Position numbers and translations under genes: made by a program
Shown here: in pieces, positions 10,200 to 22,739 of the stretch
Position numbering within the stretch: the first letter of the stretch is position 1
How the letters are laid out: every line of letters begins with the position of its first letter
Notes under the pieces: model-generated
What the model was told of the DNA's origin: nothing
The model's database searches: none
The model's input: only the letters and a program-made list of their open reading frames with translations
DNA from: Oscheius sp. JU75
Taxonomy: Eukaryota; Nematoda; Chromadorea; Rhabditida; Rhabditidae
Reading direction: 5' to 3'
DNA length: 64,000 nucleotides
NCBI GenBank assembly: GCA_037178855.1
Contig: JASJZC010000002.1
Coordinates: forward strand, 2,356,001 to 2,420,000

Positions 10200-13100
10200 C
10201 TAATAGCAGTCCCGGACTCTGACATTGACCTGGAAGTTCTGCGGCACGTTCGTCATTCCCTCGCTTCTTTTGAGAGATGGTAGAGGGATTCCTTCTGGAA
10301 CAGTCAGAGTTAGTTCAGTCTCTGTCTCTTGACTCACCAATTGGAAGGAATTCATACTTCTGAAGCAGTGTGGTGAAGATGAGGAACAGTTCGTAGCGGG
10401 CCAGGTTCTCTCCTAGACATGTCCTCTTTCCCATTCCGAAGGGATTCAGCTCAGGACTCTTCTTGAACATGCCTTCGGAATCCAAGAATCGTTCAGGATC
10501 GAATGTTTCAGGCTTGGAGAAGTACTTGGGGTCGAATTGGACTGTCCCGTATTGAGGGAGGACGGTGGTGCCCTTAGGCAACTGGAAGCCGGCCACGGAG
10601 ACGTCTTCGACTGTTCTGAACCCATAGCAGTTAGACATGTGATTTGGGTATATCTTACCTATGAGGGATGGCCCATGGAAGAACGTTAGCAACTCTCAGG
10701 AGCTCGTTGATTGTGGCCTCGACGAAGGGCAGCTTCTTACGCATTCCGTAGCTCGGAGTCTCGGATCCGAACACTTTGATAACTTCTTCACGACAGCGCT
10801 TCTGGATTTCGGGGTAGTAGAGCATGTAGATGATAGCCCAACGGATCGTGGTGACTGTGGTTTCCATGCCGCCGGTCCAGAGGTCGCCAGAGGCGAGAGC
10901 GAGGGTAAAATGACTGAAAAGGAGGGGTAAGTTAGGAGTCAAGAAGACAGACAGAAAAAGAGACAGAAAGACAAAGAGACAGAGGGTCAGGAAGACAGAG
11001 AGACAGGGAGAGAGAGAGAGTTACTCACTTGAAGTGCGGGTTGTTCTTCTGTGCTCCAGTCATCTCCCTCAAGTAGGCTTCCATGAAATCTCTGGGCTCC
11101 CCATCCATGCTCAGATTCTCTGCATGTTCGTGAATTGCTTGTAGGAAGTATCTCTGCAGACTAAACCCGTTAGCCTTATATCTTCTCAGAGCAGGGAGAG
11201 GAAGCCAGGCTAGCCAGGGGTAAGCATTGACCATCTGGATGGTCTTGGAGGCGACGTCGGCCAGAACCTTGTCAATGAGTCCCTTGAACTTTTTGATCTT
11301 CCTCTCGGTAATGGCTGGGTCTTCCAGATCGTAGGCCTTGCCCATCACAAAGTCCTGGATGATGTGAGCCACGCACAGGGAGATCGGCTCCTCCATGTCG
11401 ATTGGGGCTTCCTTGGCTCCTTCAAACTTGCTGTCGATTCTCTTGAGCATGCCATCGATATGGGTCTTGATCTTTTCCTCCATCTGCATACGGCCGAGGC
11501 CCATACTTCTGAAATTGGGTAGTTAGTTACTGTCTCTCTGTTATTAAGTATCTCGATCTCTCTGTCTCCCTGTATCTCCCCTTACCTGAAAATCTTATGG
11601 GCGAACTCTCTGATCTCGGCCCATCTCTCTCCCTCGCAGAGAATGATTCCATCCCCATGATCCTGGTTCTTCGTGAACATGGACCAGATGTAGCCTTGAG
11701 TCCTGCCAGCGAAGCTCGGTCCCTTCTTGACCAGAGCCTCCTTCAGTACCTCGTGATTGGCAAGCACAACCATGGGTCTATTGGGCATCCAGACAGTAAA
11801 GATCGGTCCGTATTTGGCATGAAGACCAGCAAAGGTCTTGGCCGGGTTGCGAAGGTCCATCTGCAAGTTTGAAAGTGTTGAACTCTGGCCGAAAAAGATG
11901 TCGCTAACAAGCTGCGAAACCTGTTCTCTCGTCACTTTCCCTAGCTTGTCCTTTGACTCTTATACCCCTTTTCTTGTCTCATGTAGGCCTGTTTTCTTAA
12001 GTCTGCCAAAAATTGTCACTGTTCACAGCGCGGAATGTTGCCAAGAGAAAGCTGGTCGGCAGACGAACAATTCTCAGACAGTTCGGTCCAGACATCGATT
12101 TTCAGTCACTTCCAATTTTTTTCTCTTGTGGCGCGAACGCTAACCTGCCTTTTACCTAATATTAGTTACTCCCAAAAGACAAAAGTTATGAGTCAGGATT
12201 AGAACCCCTGACTTCTTGAATACGAGACGAGACCACTAGGCTATGAGATGCAAAGTGCGCAGGTTGAATCTTAACCCTTGTAAAGCCTTTGGCGCGTTTT
12301 CAAAGCTGTCTGATTATAACTCACCGACAAAGCGTTGCCAAAGAAAGGGAGAGGAAGAGGCCCTGGCGGGAGATTCCTTCTTCTCCAGTAAAGTTGATGA
12401 ATAAGCCAGGCTGCAGTGCCAGTAATGACAACACTGAGCCAAAGGGAATGTGTCCATCTGGAAATACACTTCAGTGATTGTCTCGAAACCTAAATTACCT
12501 CAAAGAGATGAAAAAAACACAGGCAAGAATAGTGCCGACGGCTTTCCGTGCTGATTCCTCTTGGGAACTGTCAGTTTCTTCGTGTTTGCTGTAGGTCATG
12601 TCTGTAAGAAAAGAAGTAAAATGACCGTCTTCTAAAGCAAGAGGGGACAAATTTCAAAACTTCAAAAGTACTTTAAGACATACACATGCCGGGGGAAATG
12701 TTACTGAATCAGCGCACTTTTCGAGACAATAGACTGCTATATCTTACTAGGAAAAAACTGCTTGTGAGAAGGGTAGTGTGGGGAGAAGTGTTTCACGAAC
12801 AGGAGCATCTTCTGTACTTTGCTATCACGTGCTCGAGTCGCAGAGCACAGAGACAGTAACTGCACGGCACTGTTATTACTGAACAGCTCGGTCATGATAC
12901 AGCGAGTGTCACATACAGACAGAGTACAGTACTGAACCGTGACTCTCTCTCCTGAACCTGTCTCACCAGTGAGTACAGAGGGTAACAGAATCGCGTACAG
13001 TGTGAGTACAGGTCGGTCTAGAATCTTGTTTTGAACCATAGAGTGACAGTACAGAAAGAGTCAAGTACAGTGGTCAGAAAGTAAGAGACTTTCATTCTGT

Positions 13101-13902
13101 CTGGTAGTCTGTTTCTGTACTGGATTAGACTCTCCCTATTCACTGCCAAATGAAAAGAGTCGAGTGGAGAGAGTCTGTTAAAAGGATACAGTGAGATAAG
13201 TACAAGATTCTGAAACCATCCAAGAGTTGCAAACCACCCCAAATAGCATAGGCCAAAAAAGGGAACAGTCTGACTAGACTATTACTCTCTCTAGCTACCA
13301 AAGTACAGAAAGAGTGAGTCGATCTCTTGACCACCTACGAAGAAAGACCTCGCAGTGGCAACAAGAAGAGACCGAATGTCTAGGTATCATGCTCAAAATA
13401 GCCTCTTAGGGTCGTGTTCTCTGTCACAAACAAGCGGTCCGACCATGTTCACGCCCCATTTTTTAGATCACAATGTAATCGACTGGCTTTTTTGGCTAAA
13501 GAGGCTACGGTACCTGTGTTCCGATGGTTAGAACAGGATCGTTCGTATAGAGGACAAAAACTTCTTTGACCTTGCACCCTTTACCAAACAGACAAAAAGC
13601 TGTTATTTTAGTTGGGGATTCGAACCCGCGATCTTTGGAGGCTGTAGGTAAAGACGCTAACCACTACACTAGACGAATAAATTTGTGCGCTTTGAAACCT
13701 GGAGCTGTATACTTACATTGTTGACCGTCAATAGTGGAGTAAGGAGACGGGACACGGGATTCTTCCTCCTTGTCATCTGAAATGTACCGTGTGTTGGGCC
13801 CACGACAAAAAATAGAGAAAGAAAGGAATGATTTGACCTACCATCGTGAGCCGGTACAGGGATCCTCGAGTAGGACTCGCTTGGCAGAAATCTAGGCGCC
13901 AT
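10200..13902 (-). CDS. cytochrome P450 (CYP2-clan-like, worm type) with N-terminal extension
   Basis: Haem-thiolate monooxygenase of the ER membrane. Exons (minus): 13902-13842, 13776-13717, 12601-12499, 12457-12325, 11860-11586, 11508-11029, 10913-10659, 10615-10338, 10294-10200; 579 residues in one frame. Motifs: proline hinge LPPGPLPLPFFGN, I-helix GGMETT (about 385), ExxR as ELLR (about 441), PERF, and the haem loop FGMGKRTCLG with Cys about 522. Family length is near 500. The extra 60 residues come from the first two exons (acidic/Ser-rich, ESRVPSPYSTIDGQQ). Two hydrophobic stretches follow, ILACVFFISL and LWLSVVITGTAAWLIHQLYW. A shorter protein could start at ATG 12599, two bases after an acceptor (cttacag), giving 538 residues. 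Introns of 1115 and 464 bp each hold a tRNA-like element. Substrate unknown. Confidence 0.85.
12186..12250 (-). repeat. tRNA-like element in P450 intron (11861-12324)
   Basis: Minus strand: A box TAGCCTAGTGG and B box GGTTCTAATCC, with a GTCAGG/CCTGAC stem around the B box. No paired acceptor stem, so a tRNA pseudogene or SINE head rather than a tRNA. Confidence 0.45.
12938..13095 (+). repeat. direct repeat copy 2 (partner 9604-9760)
   Basis: Same orientation as copy 1. It lies in the 1.1-kb intron between P450 exons 2 and 3. Confidence 0.8.
13605..13676 (-). repeat. tRNA-like element in P450 intron (12602-13716)
   Basis: Minus strand: A box TAGTGTAGTGG and a perfect B box GGTTCGAATCC, correctly ordered and spaced. 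The T stem pairs at only three of five positions and no acceptor stem forms. Confidence 0.5.
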
Positions 13903-16900
13903 TTGGAACTCCTAATAGCTTATTTTAGGCCTATATTAGTCTGTTTCCATGGGATCCCCACTGGCTTTTTATACGACTTTTCTTGCCGAGTAGGCGGGGT
14001 TTATAAGCCCACCTTTCTCTCCGTCTCTCTCGCGCTTTGCAGCCAGACGGCCCCCAGGTCGTCGTGAACTTGTTATCACGTAACTGTGGGTAGAGACACA
14101 CATGGCTGGCAGAGAACAGGTGTCCCCTTCTCTGGGTGTATTCGAAATATGAATATGTTACGAAATGTAGCCAGTTTTCCTACTGCTCTGATCCTTTGTT
14201 CTCCGCTCGTCAGACTGTTTTGAGCCAAAGTGAACATAACAAACTGCGGTCAAAACTAGGATCTTACACATTGTGTGTGGCTATTTTGTTCAGAGAACAA
14301 CGGTACGGTAACTCTCTGGGTTCAAATTGATGCGTAATGGAGAGGGTAGACATGTTTGTAAGGTGTCTCGGTCTCGTCTGGCAGTCTTCTCCAGGCGTCT
14401 TAAAGTTGTCAGTACTGTCTAGAGTCTACAGCAAATCGGTACAGAGACAGTCGACTCTAGGAAAGTTTGGCTTCAGTAACATTGAATGCTACTGGACTGA
14501 GTTTAAACGGATTCAGTCATCTTAAAGACTTGCCTTTGCATACTTTGTCTAGTCGTTTCGAGGTGCTGCCGCTAGAACCGATGCATATGAGCTCTCCATA
14601 TGAGCTCTGAGAGTATCAATAAATTCTAGATCTAGTAACAATTGGAGAAGCAGTCTTACAAGGAAATCAAGTCCATGAGTTTGAAACAGATGGGCATTCT
14701 TGAGATCAGAGATAAAGTGCTAGTCCAGGTGCTGGAAGAGTAATACTCTCGAAAATGCTCATGAATCAGATGAATGTTCCCCTAGCTTTGAAATAAAGTA
14801 TAGATGCTTGACGCATTGCGAAGTGTCTGTAGTTTTCTCAACTCTCTGCGTGATCTAATGGCTTCGACTTTGAACTATTCTGTTTCAGGCCTGAGAAGAG
14901 ACAGTGCTGTTTCTAACCATAATCCTACCGTATCTCGTTTTCAGTCTTTTTGTGTTCTGATGTCTATCCTTTCCCTCGGTATCATCTCGGTCTCTCTCAC
15001 TACAAACTCTCCGCTCAGCATCAAGCAACATTTCTTGATTCGCGCTAATCGTGGCAACGGGTGCGGACGGAGTACGGTGTTCCGGGCGGAACAAGATGTC
15101 CTCGCGATGTACCGAAGCTGACTCCTTATCTTCATTCTTAACCATGTGAAGGCAGTAATAGCGTCTATTTCGGTCCGAAAAGAATGATCCCAGTCTCTCG
15201 CCTGTTTTGCTGATCTCTGTTGTTCTGTGGTTGTGAAACAAACTGAAAACAAGACAAAAACCCTCTCTTTCTTCACCACTATCTGACATCACATAAACAA
15301 CCGGTGGAGAGAGAAATCGGACAGAATAGTTATTACGATAAGCTGTTTACTGAGAGACCGTCTAGTTACAGAAGACTGGAGGGTATGGAACGAAAGATGG
15401 AGGTCCCATGTGATCAGAACTGGTAGTACTGGCTGTTACGAAGAGAGTCAGGTCAGCTGGCACTGATTACCTATATTTGGGGTGGGGAACCAAATAGTCA
15501 ACAAAAAGAGGCTATCTTTGGGAGAGGGGAAGTCCAGAAGATCTACGAATCGGTGGACTACCTTGATTTGGGGATTCAAGAAAGAGTACAAAGGCTGACT
15601 CTCTGGACTACTATATGTACTGTTCAAGAGTACAACTCGACTCATATTCTGTAAACAGAATTCATAGTTTCACAGACAAGTTTCGGTATTTCGTAGTTAC
15701 AAGATCCCTTGACTGCCTAGCATCAGTAGTAGTACAGGCCGTAGCAGATGAACCGGTTATGAGTACAGCCCACTGAACTTGACTCACAGTCCCCTACTGG
15801 TAGTCACCAGTAATTAAAAAGAGTACAAGTACCTGACCATATCTATACGCGTATGAGGATATACTTAATCGTTGATCTGTCAGGACTGGTCAGAATCTCC
15901 CAGTCCTTCCCTCAAACTGTTCAACAGAAACAGACTAAGAGTCAAAGCTTATAGTAGGATCAGAGCACTGAGCATAGACTCTCTGTCTATGTATAGAGTC
16001 TTAAGTTGGCCGGATAGTGTAAGGGATTGGTAGAAACTGTTTCCTTACTCTCTCACTTACTGATATTCCCACCCACGAATCTCGACACGAGAACTATCGA
16101 CTTTCTACCAAGAGTCAAGCAAATAAACATACAGAGCCCTCAGGCAACAGAACAGTTTAGTAGACTTCCGACTCTCCAATGACTGTCTCTCTTATGGGTT
16201 CTAACACGACAACTACACACTTACACCATAGAACAAATCTATTCCGAATCAAACTCGAATCGCCCAGGCCCGCATCAATCAAGATGTGTTGTTGTTTTAG
16301 TTTATAACATCGACACAAGTTCATTGATCGAAAGGCGAGAGTACAGCGAAATAGATCAAGAAGGGGTCTTTCTGTGTGCTATACGCACCTGATCAGGGTT
16401 GAGGCCATCTGGTCCTTTTTATAAGTGTAAAGCTCCTTTGGAAGCACTATTTAGTCAAGGGCCCGTTGATCTATCCCTAACTTGACATACGAACAAGACT
16501 ACTAGAGTGCTTGATGGTCTGGTAGGCTTGACTCTCTTTAGAGGCGTAACCATCTCTTTACAAGAAGTCAGAAACACTCCAACTCTTGAGAACCAAGATG
16601 TCCGCCACAGTTAGACAACAGGGTTATTTTTGACAGTAACGCCAGTTAAATGCATTTTTCGAGTCGATTAGGTGACTTTCAGACTTTTGTATGTTTTCAA
16701 AAGTTGTTTCCCAGATAAATCAGCTTTATCTGGGAAACAACTACAGCTTTCCAAAGTCCAAAAATGTTGTTTTGAGACCGAAAAAGAACTTGGAAGTGGC
16801 GCGCTAAGTGTCGCCACAGTTAGACAGCAGGCATCTTTTTTTTCTACTCTCCTACGTGCGACTGTTCTCGGTCATTCCCGCCAGACAGTGTCCAGTGCCT

Positions 16901-19900
16901 GTCTAATTGGATTATACGCCAAGCGGCTACTCTCTCGCAACAGTCTGGCGCCCAAATAGGAGAGAAATGTTTCATTTTGTGACTTACAAATGGTTGGAAA
17001 GGTCAAAATTGTGACTGTTTACAGTCCGTAATTGAGTATTACCCTCTCGGTGACCTATTAGCTTTGAAACAGACACAAAGTAAATGAGAGTGAGACTCAT
17101 GGAGCGCACAACCAGTATGAGTCAGAGCTGAAAGAGACAAGTTACCGTACCCCCTAGAACGATGACATTCAATCTGTCTCTCTCAAGAGATAAGAATGAA
17201 CAGGTGTGTCTCTCAAGAGAGACAAGAGATAGCGATTGTATCCCATTGTAAGACCATGGTATTTGACTCAGTCATACTGATAGTAGGTAAGAGCAAAAAA
17301 ACTTGGGACATAACGGGTCATTGGATTATTTGTTAGAGACTCTTTATAAAGGTGAGCGAATTCTACTTTATGCTTTCAGACATTTGGTACGAATGGTACT
17401 GACACAGTCTAGATAGAAAGTATACAGTAGAACGAGACTCATGGTAGGGTATTTTGTCATGCAGATGTAAGAGTACGGGAAGTGGTAGTCTTATAGACAG
17501 ACCAAGTTAGAAGCAGTTAGGCAGATGTAATCTTCTAGGAATTCAAGTTTGAGTAAAGCATAGATCAGTCCGAAAGTTGCAACATTGCAGATCATTGGTT
17601 AGATAAGGTGTTGTGAAATGTATCTGATTTAAAATAGCTACTTACCGGGACAAGGTGTGACAAACTCTGAGAGTTCCGTATATCCAGAGCGGACAGAATA
17701 AAGCGACTCTTAAAAATCTGCATCTTCAAAGATGGCCGAGAGACCCAAAGAGCGAGATGCCTCTCAAAGGGCAAGCTAGTCGAACTGTAGGTGCACTTTT
17801 AGAACGCCCACACCACCGTTGCACTTTCGAACACATCCATCACCGGGTCTCTTATTTTTTTCAGTCAGTCACATTCATACCGTACTGGGCGCAAGTGCAC
17901 TTTTCCAGGTCATTAGAACCCGATGTTTCTCATTTTTGTTCCTTCTTCCTTCATTGGTCACGATCGGCAAAAAAGATGCCAAACTTGACTTATGATCCAT
18001 CTCTGCCATTTAAAAAAACTGCTATCAGGTGGGGCGAGAGAGTAGAAGAGACCAGAGAGGAAAGGGATGGGGGTTTGGGGGATGTTGCGATTCAAAAAGG
18101 TAGAGGAAAAGTAATATCTGTCTCTCTCTCTTCCTCCGTGTCTCCCTCTTCCTCTGTCTCTCTGTCACCCTGTTACAAAACAAAAAAACTATTCTAAGCA
18201 AGGAGACGAAATAACAATGACCCAACTTTACTCTCCTTTCTCCTTTTCTTTCTGGACTTGTTCTGTTGTTTACAGCCGCATCCAACTAGTCCCTTCAATA
18301 GAGAGTTCAACCCCACCCAGTCCCAATCCCTCTCTTGTTGTTAGTTCATTCCCTACATGTCTCTTCCCTATTCCACACTTGGTCCATTCTAGCGCAGTTG
18401 AGATGATTATTTGTATCAGCTTTGCGTCTCTCTCGTTCGGCAAAGTACAGGGTCAAATGCTGTGCCTTTATCACGGAGTATCCGTTAAACTGAGTAAGGG
18501 AAGCATCCTTCAGAGAGTCGCTTTAGTTACAAGTCTTGATTCTCAAGAGTTGGAGTGGTTCTGAAATCGTGTAAAGTGACGGTTACTTACGCCTCTAAAG
18601 AGAGAGCCTACCAGACCATGCAGCACTCTAGTAGTCTTGTTTGTATGTCAAGTTAAGAATAGGTCAACGGACTCCCGAACAAGACACAGGGCTTTAGAGT
18701 ATTTGAGTAGTAAGTCTCCATGTTGTACGTTACCTGGCAGTTAAAGTCACTGATGACAATTCCTAAGTAGGGTACATCGATTGGCCATGTTCTGACTCGC
18801 TGGCATGGGTTAAAGAAAAATATTTTGGCTCAGTACTCTTTGGTACAGGTTTTGAATAGAGGTGGTAGACAGCTCAACGGTTTTTTGACCCGTAGATGAG
18901 AATAGTCTCGACTACAAGTCAAGCCAAGATAGTTTGACTCAATAGCGCTTGGTAGTCAGGGTACAACAACTCTTAAGTGAGTGTATTGACTCAGGACAAG
19001 AGAATGAGAAGTGTCTCACTGCCTCTGTGTGTCTCTCTGTCTCCCCGTTTTTGAATATGACTCTCTCAGCTGTCAATCCTTAAGATAATCAGCTAATCAG
19101 ATGCATAGACTCTTAGATAAGAGTACAGTCACCTTCTCCTCAATGGCCGAACATGGGTTAAAGCCAAGCGGCTTTCCGACTCCCAGCTTCTACGGCACCA
19201 TCAAAGATCACCCATTACTCTGTCTCTCTTCCGCCTGCTCGTAATTCAAACCACCCGGTGCTGTCAACCAGTTGCCCAAAGTTGCCTTCTTTGGTTTTTT
19301 TGCGACCTTGTCGACGTGATTTTTCAACGAAAGACCACTGGGACGACTACTGTAGGTCCAAAAAACTGTCTCGTGGTCCGGTTTTTGTGTGTCCAGGCCT
19401 CGTGAAAAGAGAAGATGAAAGTGATAGTGGTTTTTTTGTCGGGGGAACGGACAAAAAGACAGGGAAATGCTTGGTTTGTCAGCTGAACAACTCTCCCTTT
19501 CCATAGGTGTTTTTGAGTTATGCGAACCCGATACAGATGGACTGAAACGGCTTCCGAGAGGTTCGAGTTTTTCTCTTTCGCTCTATGCAACAACAGATTT
19601 TGGGACTTTGCAGACCGAATGTCTTGATGCTGCCTCTCCGAATTTGTCAACTGAACCGTTCGGGGAACCGAAAATTGCTATGTAGGAGTAGCCAACTGTC
19701 TGGCCAAAGCACATACAACACATAGGCGTCAAGACACGGGCGGAAGTTTCCGGTTTTTTGTCTACAAGTTAGTAACGGACCGCAAAGTAACGTGGAAAAA
19801 GAGATATAGGCAGAGAGAAAGAGAAACAGAGAAACTATATGTAATACAGAAAAAGTAGGACATATCTTACGGAATCTAATTCGTTTATTCATACCGTCTT

Positions 19901-19904
19901 CTCA
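13903..19904. other. long stretch without a supported gene (about 6 kb)
   Basis: Many short ORFs, none joined by plausible splice sites or showing a protein family. A 135-codon minus ORF at 14885-15292 overlaps an equally long plus ORF and was not accepted. Contents noticed: a strong hairpin (16702-16742), CAGTTAGACA motifs at 16608 and 16817, a doubled ATATGAGCTCT near 14586-14608, and tctctgtctcc-rich simple sequence near 18117-18175. Distant regulatory or degenerate repeat content is possible but not shown. Confidence 0.5.
16702..16742. repeat. perfect 18-bp hairpin (inverted repeat, 5-nt loop)
   Basis: AGTTGTTTCCCAGATAAA (16702-16719) is followed by tcagc and its exact reverse complement (16725-16742). 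It sits in non-coding sequence. Confidence 0.85.
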
Positions 19905-20586
19905 CTAGGCCTTGATCTTCTCGGCGTCGGCCTGTGTCATGTTAACCTTCTTCTCCTGCTTCGCCGAGTCCACTTCTTTCTTCTTCTCCTCCTCGTCGTC
20001 CGTCGGATACTCATTCGTCACCGGCGTCACGACCGGGTTGTTGACGAAGCCCGGCTTGTTCTCTTTCGTCTCCGGAATCGGTACCGGCGGAGCTGGTTGA
20101 GTCGGAGATTCGAGTTTCTTGTTCTCCGAGACCTTCTTGGCCAGCGGCTCCTTCGGCTCTTGCTTCTTCTCTTCCACCTCCTTCTTGATCTCTTCCGGCT
20201 CTTTCTTCTGTTCGACAGGTAGCTCCGCCGGCTTCTGCTCCATTTCCGTCTGTGTCCTCTCCGTCAGACTCGTCGTGGCTGCCCCCTACTCCGGCTGCGT
20301 CTCTTCAGTATTCAGTATCATCCTTCGAGACCAACTTGATTGGCGATTTCTTCACAGACGTCTTGCTCGAATTGAGTCGGGCGATCTTGCTCGCTACCGG
20401 CTTGCCGGCTGTCATCTTCTCCATCGAGGTACGTATTCAAGACTAACAGCATCGCGAACCGTCCGGGCTGCTCCAGTTGGCCAAAATGTTCCTTCCTGGG
20501 AAATTAGGAGATATTCTCTTTTGTTACCAAAGATACAAAGTTTCAAGAGTTACTCACAGTTAGTAAACCTGAGTATTACGACCGTA
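19905..20586 (-). pseudogene. decayed copy of the Lys/Glu/Pro-rich protein at 37340-37981
   Basis: The minus-strand frame 20243-19905 still reads PAELPVEQKKEPEEIKKEVE through FVNNPVVTPVTNEYPTDDEE to the stop, matching the copy at 37340-37981. Upstream of 20243 the homology continues (ATGCTGTTAGTCTTGAA near 20445, KSPIK-type codons near 20340), but about 80 bp coding the membrane anchor are deleted. A 4-base insertion near 20308 (GATACTGAATACTGAAG against GATACCGAAGG) shifts the frame into stops. A truncated 112-residue product from ATG 20243 is formally possible. Similarity extends 5' into non-coding sequence to about 20818, so the duplication took flanking DNA. Confidence 0.7.
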
Positions 20587-20818
20587 CAGTGTTGCTGTTT
20601 TAAAGAGAAGCTTGCTACGAAGATAAGACGTTCTTGGAGTCAGATTTGACACCTGTCCAGCTTAGAACGTAAGCCTACTCGACCTGGCCCCTCAGATTGT
20701 ACCCGCATGCAATTGAGTTCGCTCCAGCATTGTTTACGGATCAAACTTTATCTTTCTCTTTGAAGAGAAACTTGTCAATTACAGTTGTGTATTCTTGGGT
20801 ATCTCCTACCAGACACTG
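19905..20818 (-). repeat. left arm of older inverted duplication (partner 37131-37985)
   Basis: Roughly 85 percent identical by eye in the 3' coding part to the opposite-strand segment 37131-37985, with several indels. The 5' limit shows as CAGTGTCTG followed by AGGAGAT in both copies. Confidence 0.7.
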
Positions 20819-21741
20819 CAATCTCTCTGTCTCTTTGTCCCTCAGGCTTTCCCTTCCTACAGTCACGTGAACCGCCGCAGACGGCTCCATTTCCCCATCT
20901 GTCACGTCAATTTTTTCAAGAGACCGCATGTGCGTTCGTCCTAGAATGTCACATGGTCATCGAGCGGGTCGGTGGCCTCCGACGTAGACTTCTTGCAACT
21001 ACAGATTGCAAGAAGAGGGACCGGATATATTTTGGATAAGTGCTGGGTCACGGTCTGGTAGACAGTGAGAGAGGGAGACATGTACTGTTCCGTGACCGAG
21101 AGTACAGGTCAGGCAAGTGGGTCAGGGCAAGGGACATGTGACAGACTACTGAACTCTAAGAAGTTTTTGCTAGGAAAGAGGGGGTGTACTGCTTCCTCTC
21201 CAGGGTGACCAATCTGTTTGTGCTGTCTATAGGAGCAATGATCAGACTCTTTCTGTCTCCTTGATTTATGGTGGCTTGCTGAAAAGTTGCTAAACTAACC
21301 TTGTCGGACAGTTGCGATATGAGATCTGGAGAGACAGAGACAGAGATGCCAATTACCTCTGTTCAAAAATCCTTCTTCTCTCTGACTCATCAGTCATACC
21401 ATTCCCATCAAAAACTCGTCTTTCTACTGCTACCGGGACCTCTTCGCTATCTCGTCCTGAAATTGACCGCGTTGATTCCGAGGCAATGTGACCCACGAGA
21501 TAGTTTCCTTCCTGAGTGTGAGAGATACACACCCCGACCAATCTCCAAATGTTGCCTTCTTTACTTTTTGCCGCGTCAAGGGTCACGGTATCCGCACGAA
21601 CAGTACATATCAGCGTAAAAGTGGAACGCCGCAACACCGGCGACCGTCAATCGGTCGTGGACTGAAATGTTGCCAAGAGAGCAGTTCGGGTGTTCCTTTT
21701 CTTTTGCAGAATGGTGTTCAAAACCGGGGACTGGGAACAGT
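20819..21741. other. intergenic, no gene seen
   Basis: Overlapping short ORFs on both strands (for example 21353-21637) carry no family signal or splice support. Confidence 0.4.
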
Positions 21742-22739
21742 TTATTCATTTGGGTATCTTGGTGGGGCGACTCGGAAGTCTTCCAGTTCCAAGGCTTCCC
21801 GATGAGTCAACTTCTGCCTGTGGTAGCAGCGACAGAAGCCAATTGACCACAAGAGGACGGATCCAGTGATGTAGAGGAAGAAACTGTAGCCGAAAGATAG
21901 CTGAAACAGTTTTAAACAAACAGAGGTTCAATGACAGTGATAGCTCAATTCCTTACCCGATATCCAACTGAAATCTTCTCCACTACCATTCCTGGGATGT
22001 ACCGGCTTGTCATCATTGAAACTACCAAGATCAGGAAGATCAGAGCTGAAAAATAAAATACCGAGGTATCAATCTGGAAAACCTGGGGCAAGAGCCAGAA
22101 ACGCTGTAGGTTTCAGGCCTAGCTCTCTACCGAATCGGTGCTTTGAATACAGAGGAACTAGCAGAGAGACAGGGAGAAGAATAAGGAGGATTCTGGAGCA
22201 GTAAAGGGAAAGGTAGGCTTCTGAAATGGTCACTGAGCAAACATTCTCCGAAACTCGGATACGTTGGAACCTACTCTGCGTACTCATATTTTCAAACAAA
22301 GCTTATAGCGTTCTCCCGGAGTTTCATGGGCATATGTACAAGTTTTACAGTTCCAGAAATCCCCGAGGCACTTAAATGCCCTTTGTGGACGAGCTTGTAA
22401 TAAGTGGTATAGGATGACGTAAGTTTCAAGAACCTACCAAATCCTGGCTCCGCCATCACGTGGAACGGTTCTTTGAAGATTTTGCCGGTCCCCCAAGGGA
22501 AGCATACAGTTCCGTTCTCTCCTAGAGCACAGTCTACATCCAAGCCCCTCTGTAACTTCTTTGTTTCTGGATTGTTTGCCTACCCGTACCTGAAACTCCG
22601 TTGTATCATCAACATTTGTTATGATTAGCCAGGACGCTGTGTAGTATCCCACAACTATTAGTAGCCAGGAGAAAGATGACACGATGAATTCACAAAGTGT
22701 CCATCGTGTGGAAGCGGAACTTATGTTGTAGAGAGGCAT
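21742..22739 (-). CDS. four-transmembrane claudin/Clc-like protein (199 aa)
   Basis: Exons (minus): 22739-22590, 22549-22438, 22220-22131, 22045-21957, 21900-21742, one frame. Predicted membrane segments: FIVSSFSWLLIVVGYYTASW (about 20-42), RILLILLPVSLLVPLYS, FLIL around ALIFLILVVSMM, and FGYSFFLYITGSVLLWSIG. The loop after TM1 has RGLDVDC and a second Cys in GTVCFPW, resembling the GLWxxC...C signature of the claudin/PMP22/Clc-like superfamily, though Trp is replaced by Asp. A short basic and acidic tail follows TM4. Such proteins form junctions or assist channels. The start (MPLYNISSASTRW) is the nearest ATG to TM1; ATGs further upstream in frame exist. The topology is clear; the family name is inferred. 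Confidence 0.65.

Noticed and set aside
13605-13676. A functional tRNA gene
   Set aside because: A and B boxes are good, but the T stem mispairs twice and no acceptor stem forms.
14885-15292. 135-codon minus ORF opposite a 105-codon plus ORF
   Set aside because: No splice partners, no family motif, and codon third positions are not biased on either strand.
18025-18285. Arg/Glu-rich minus ORF (86 codons)
   Set aside because: Produced by the gagacag-type simple sequence; not a protein signal.
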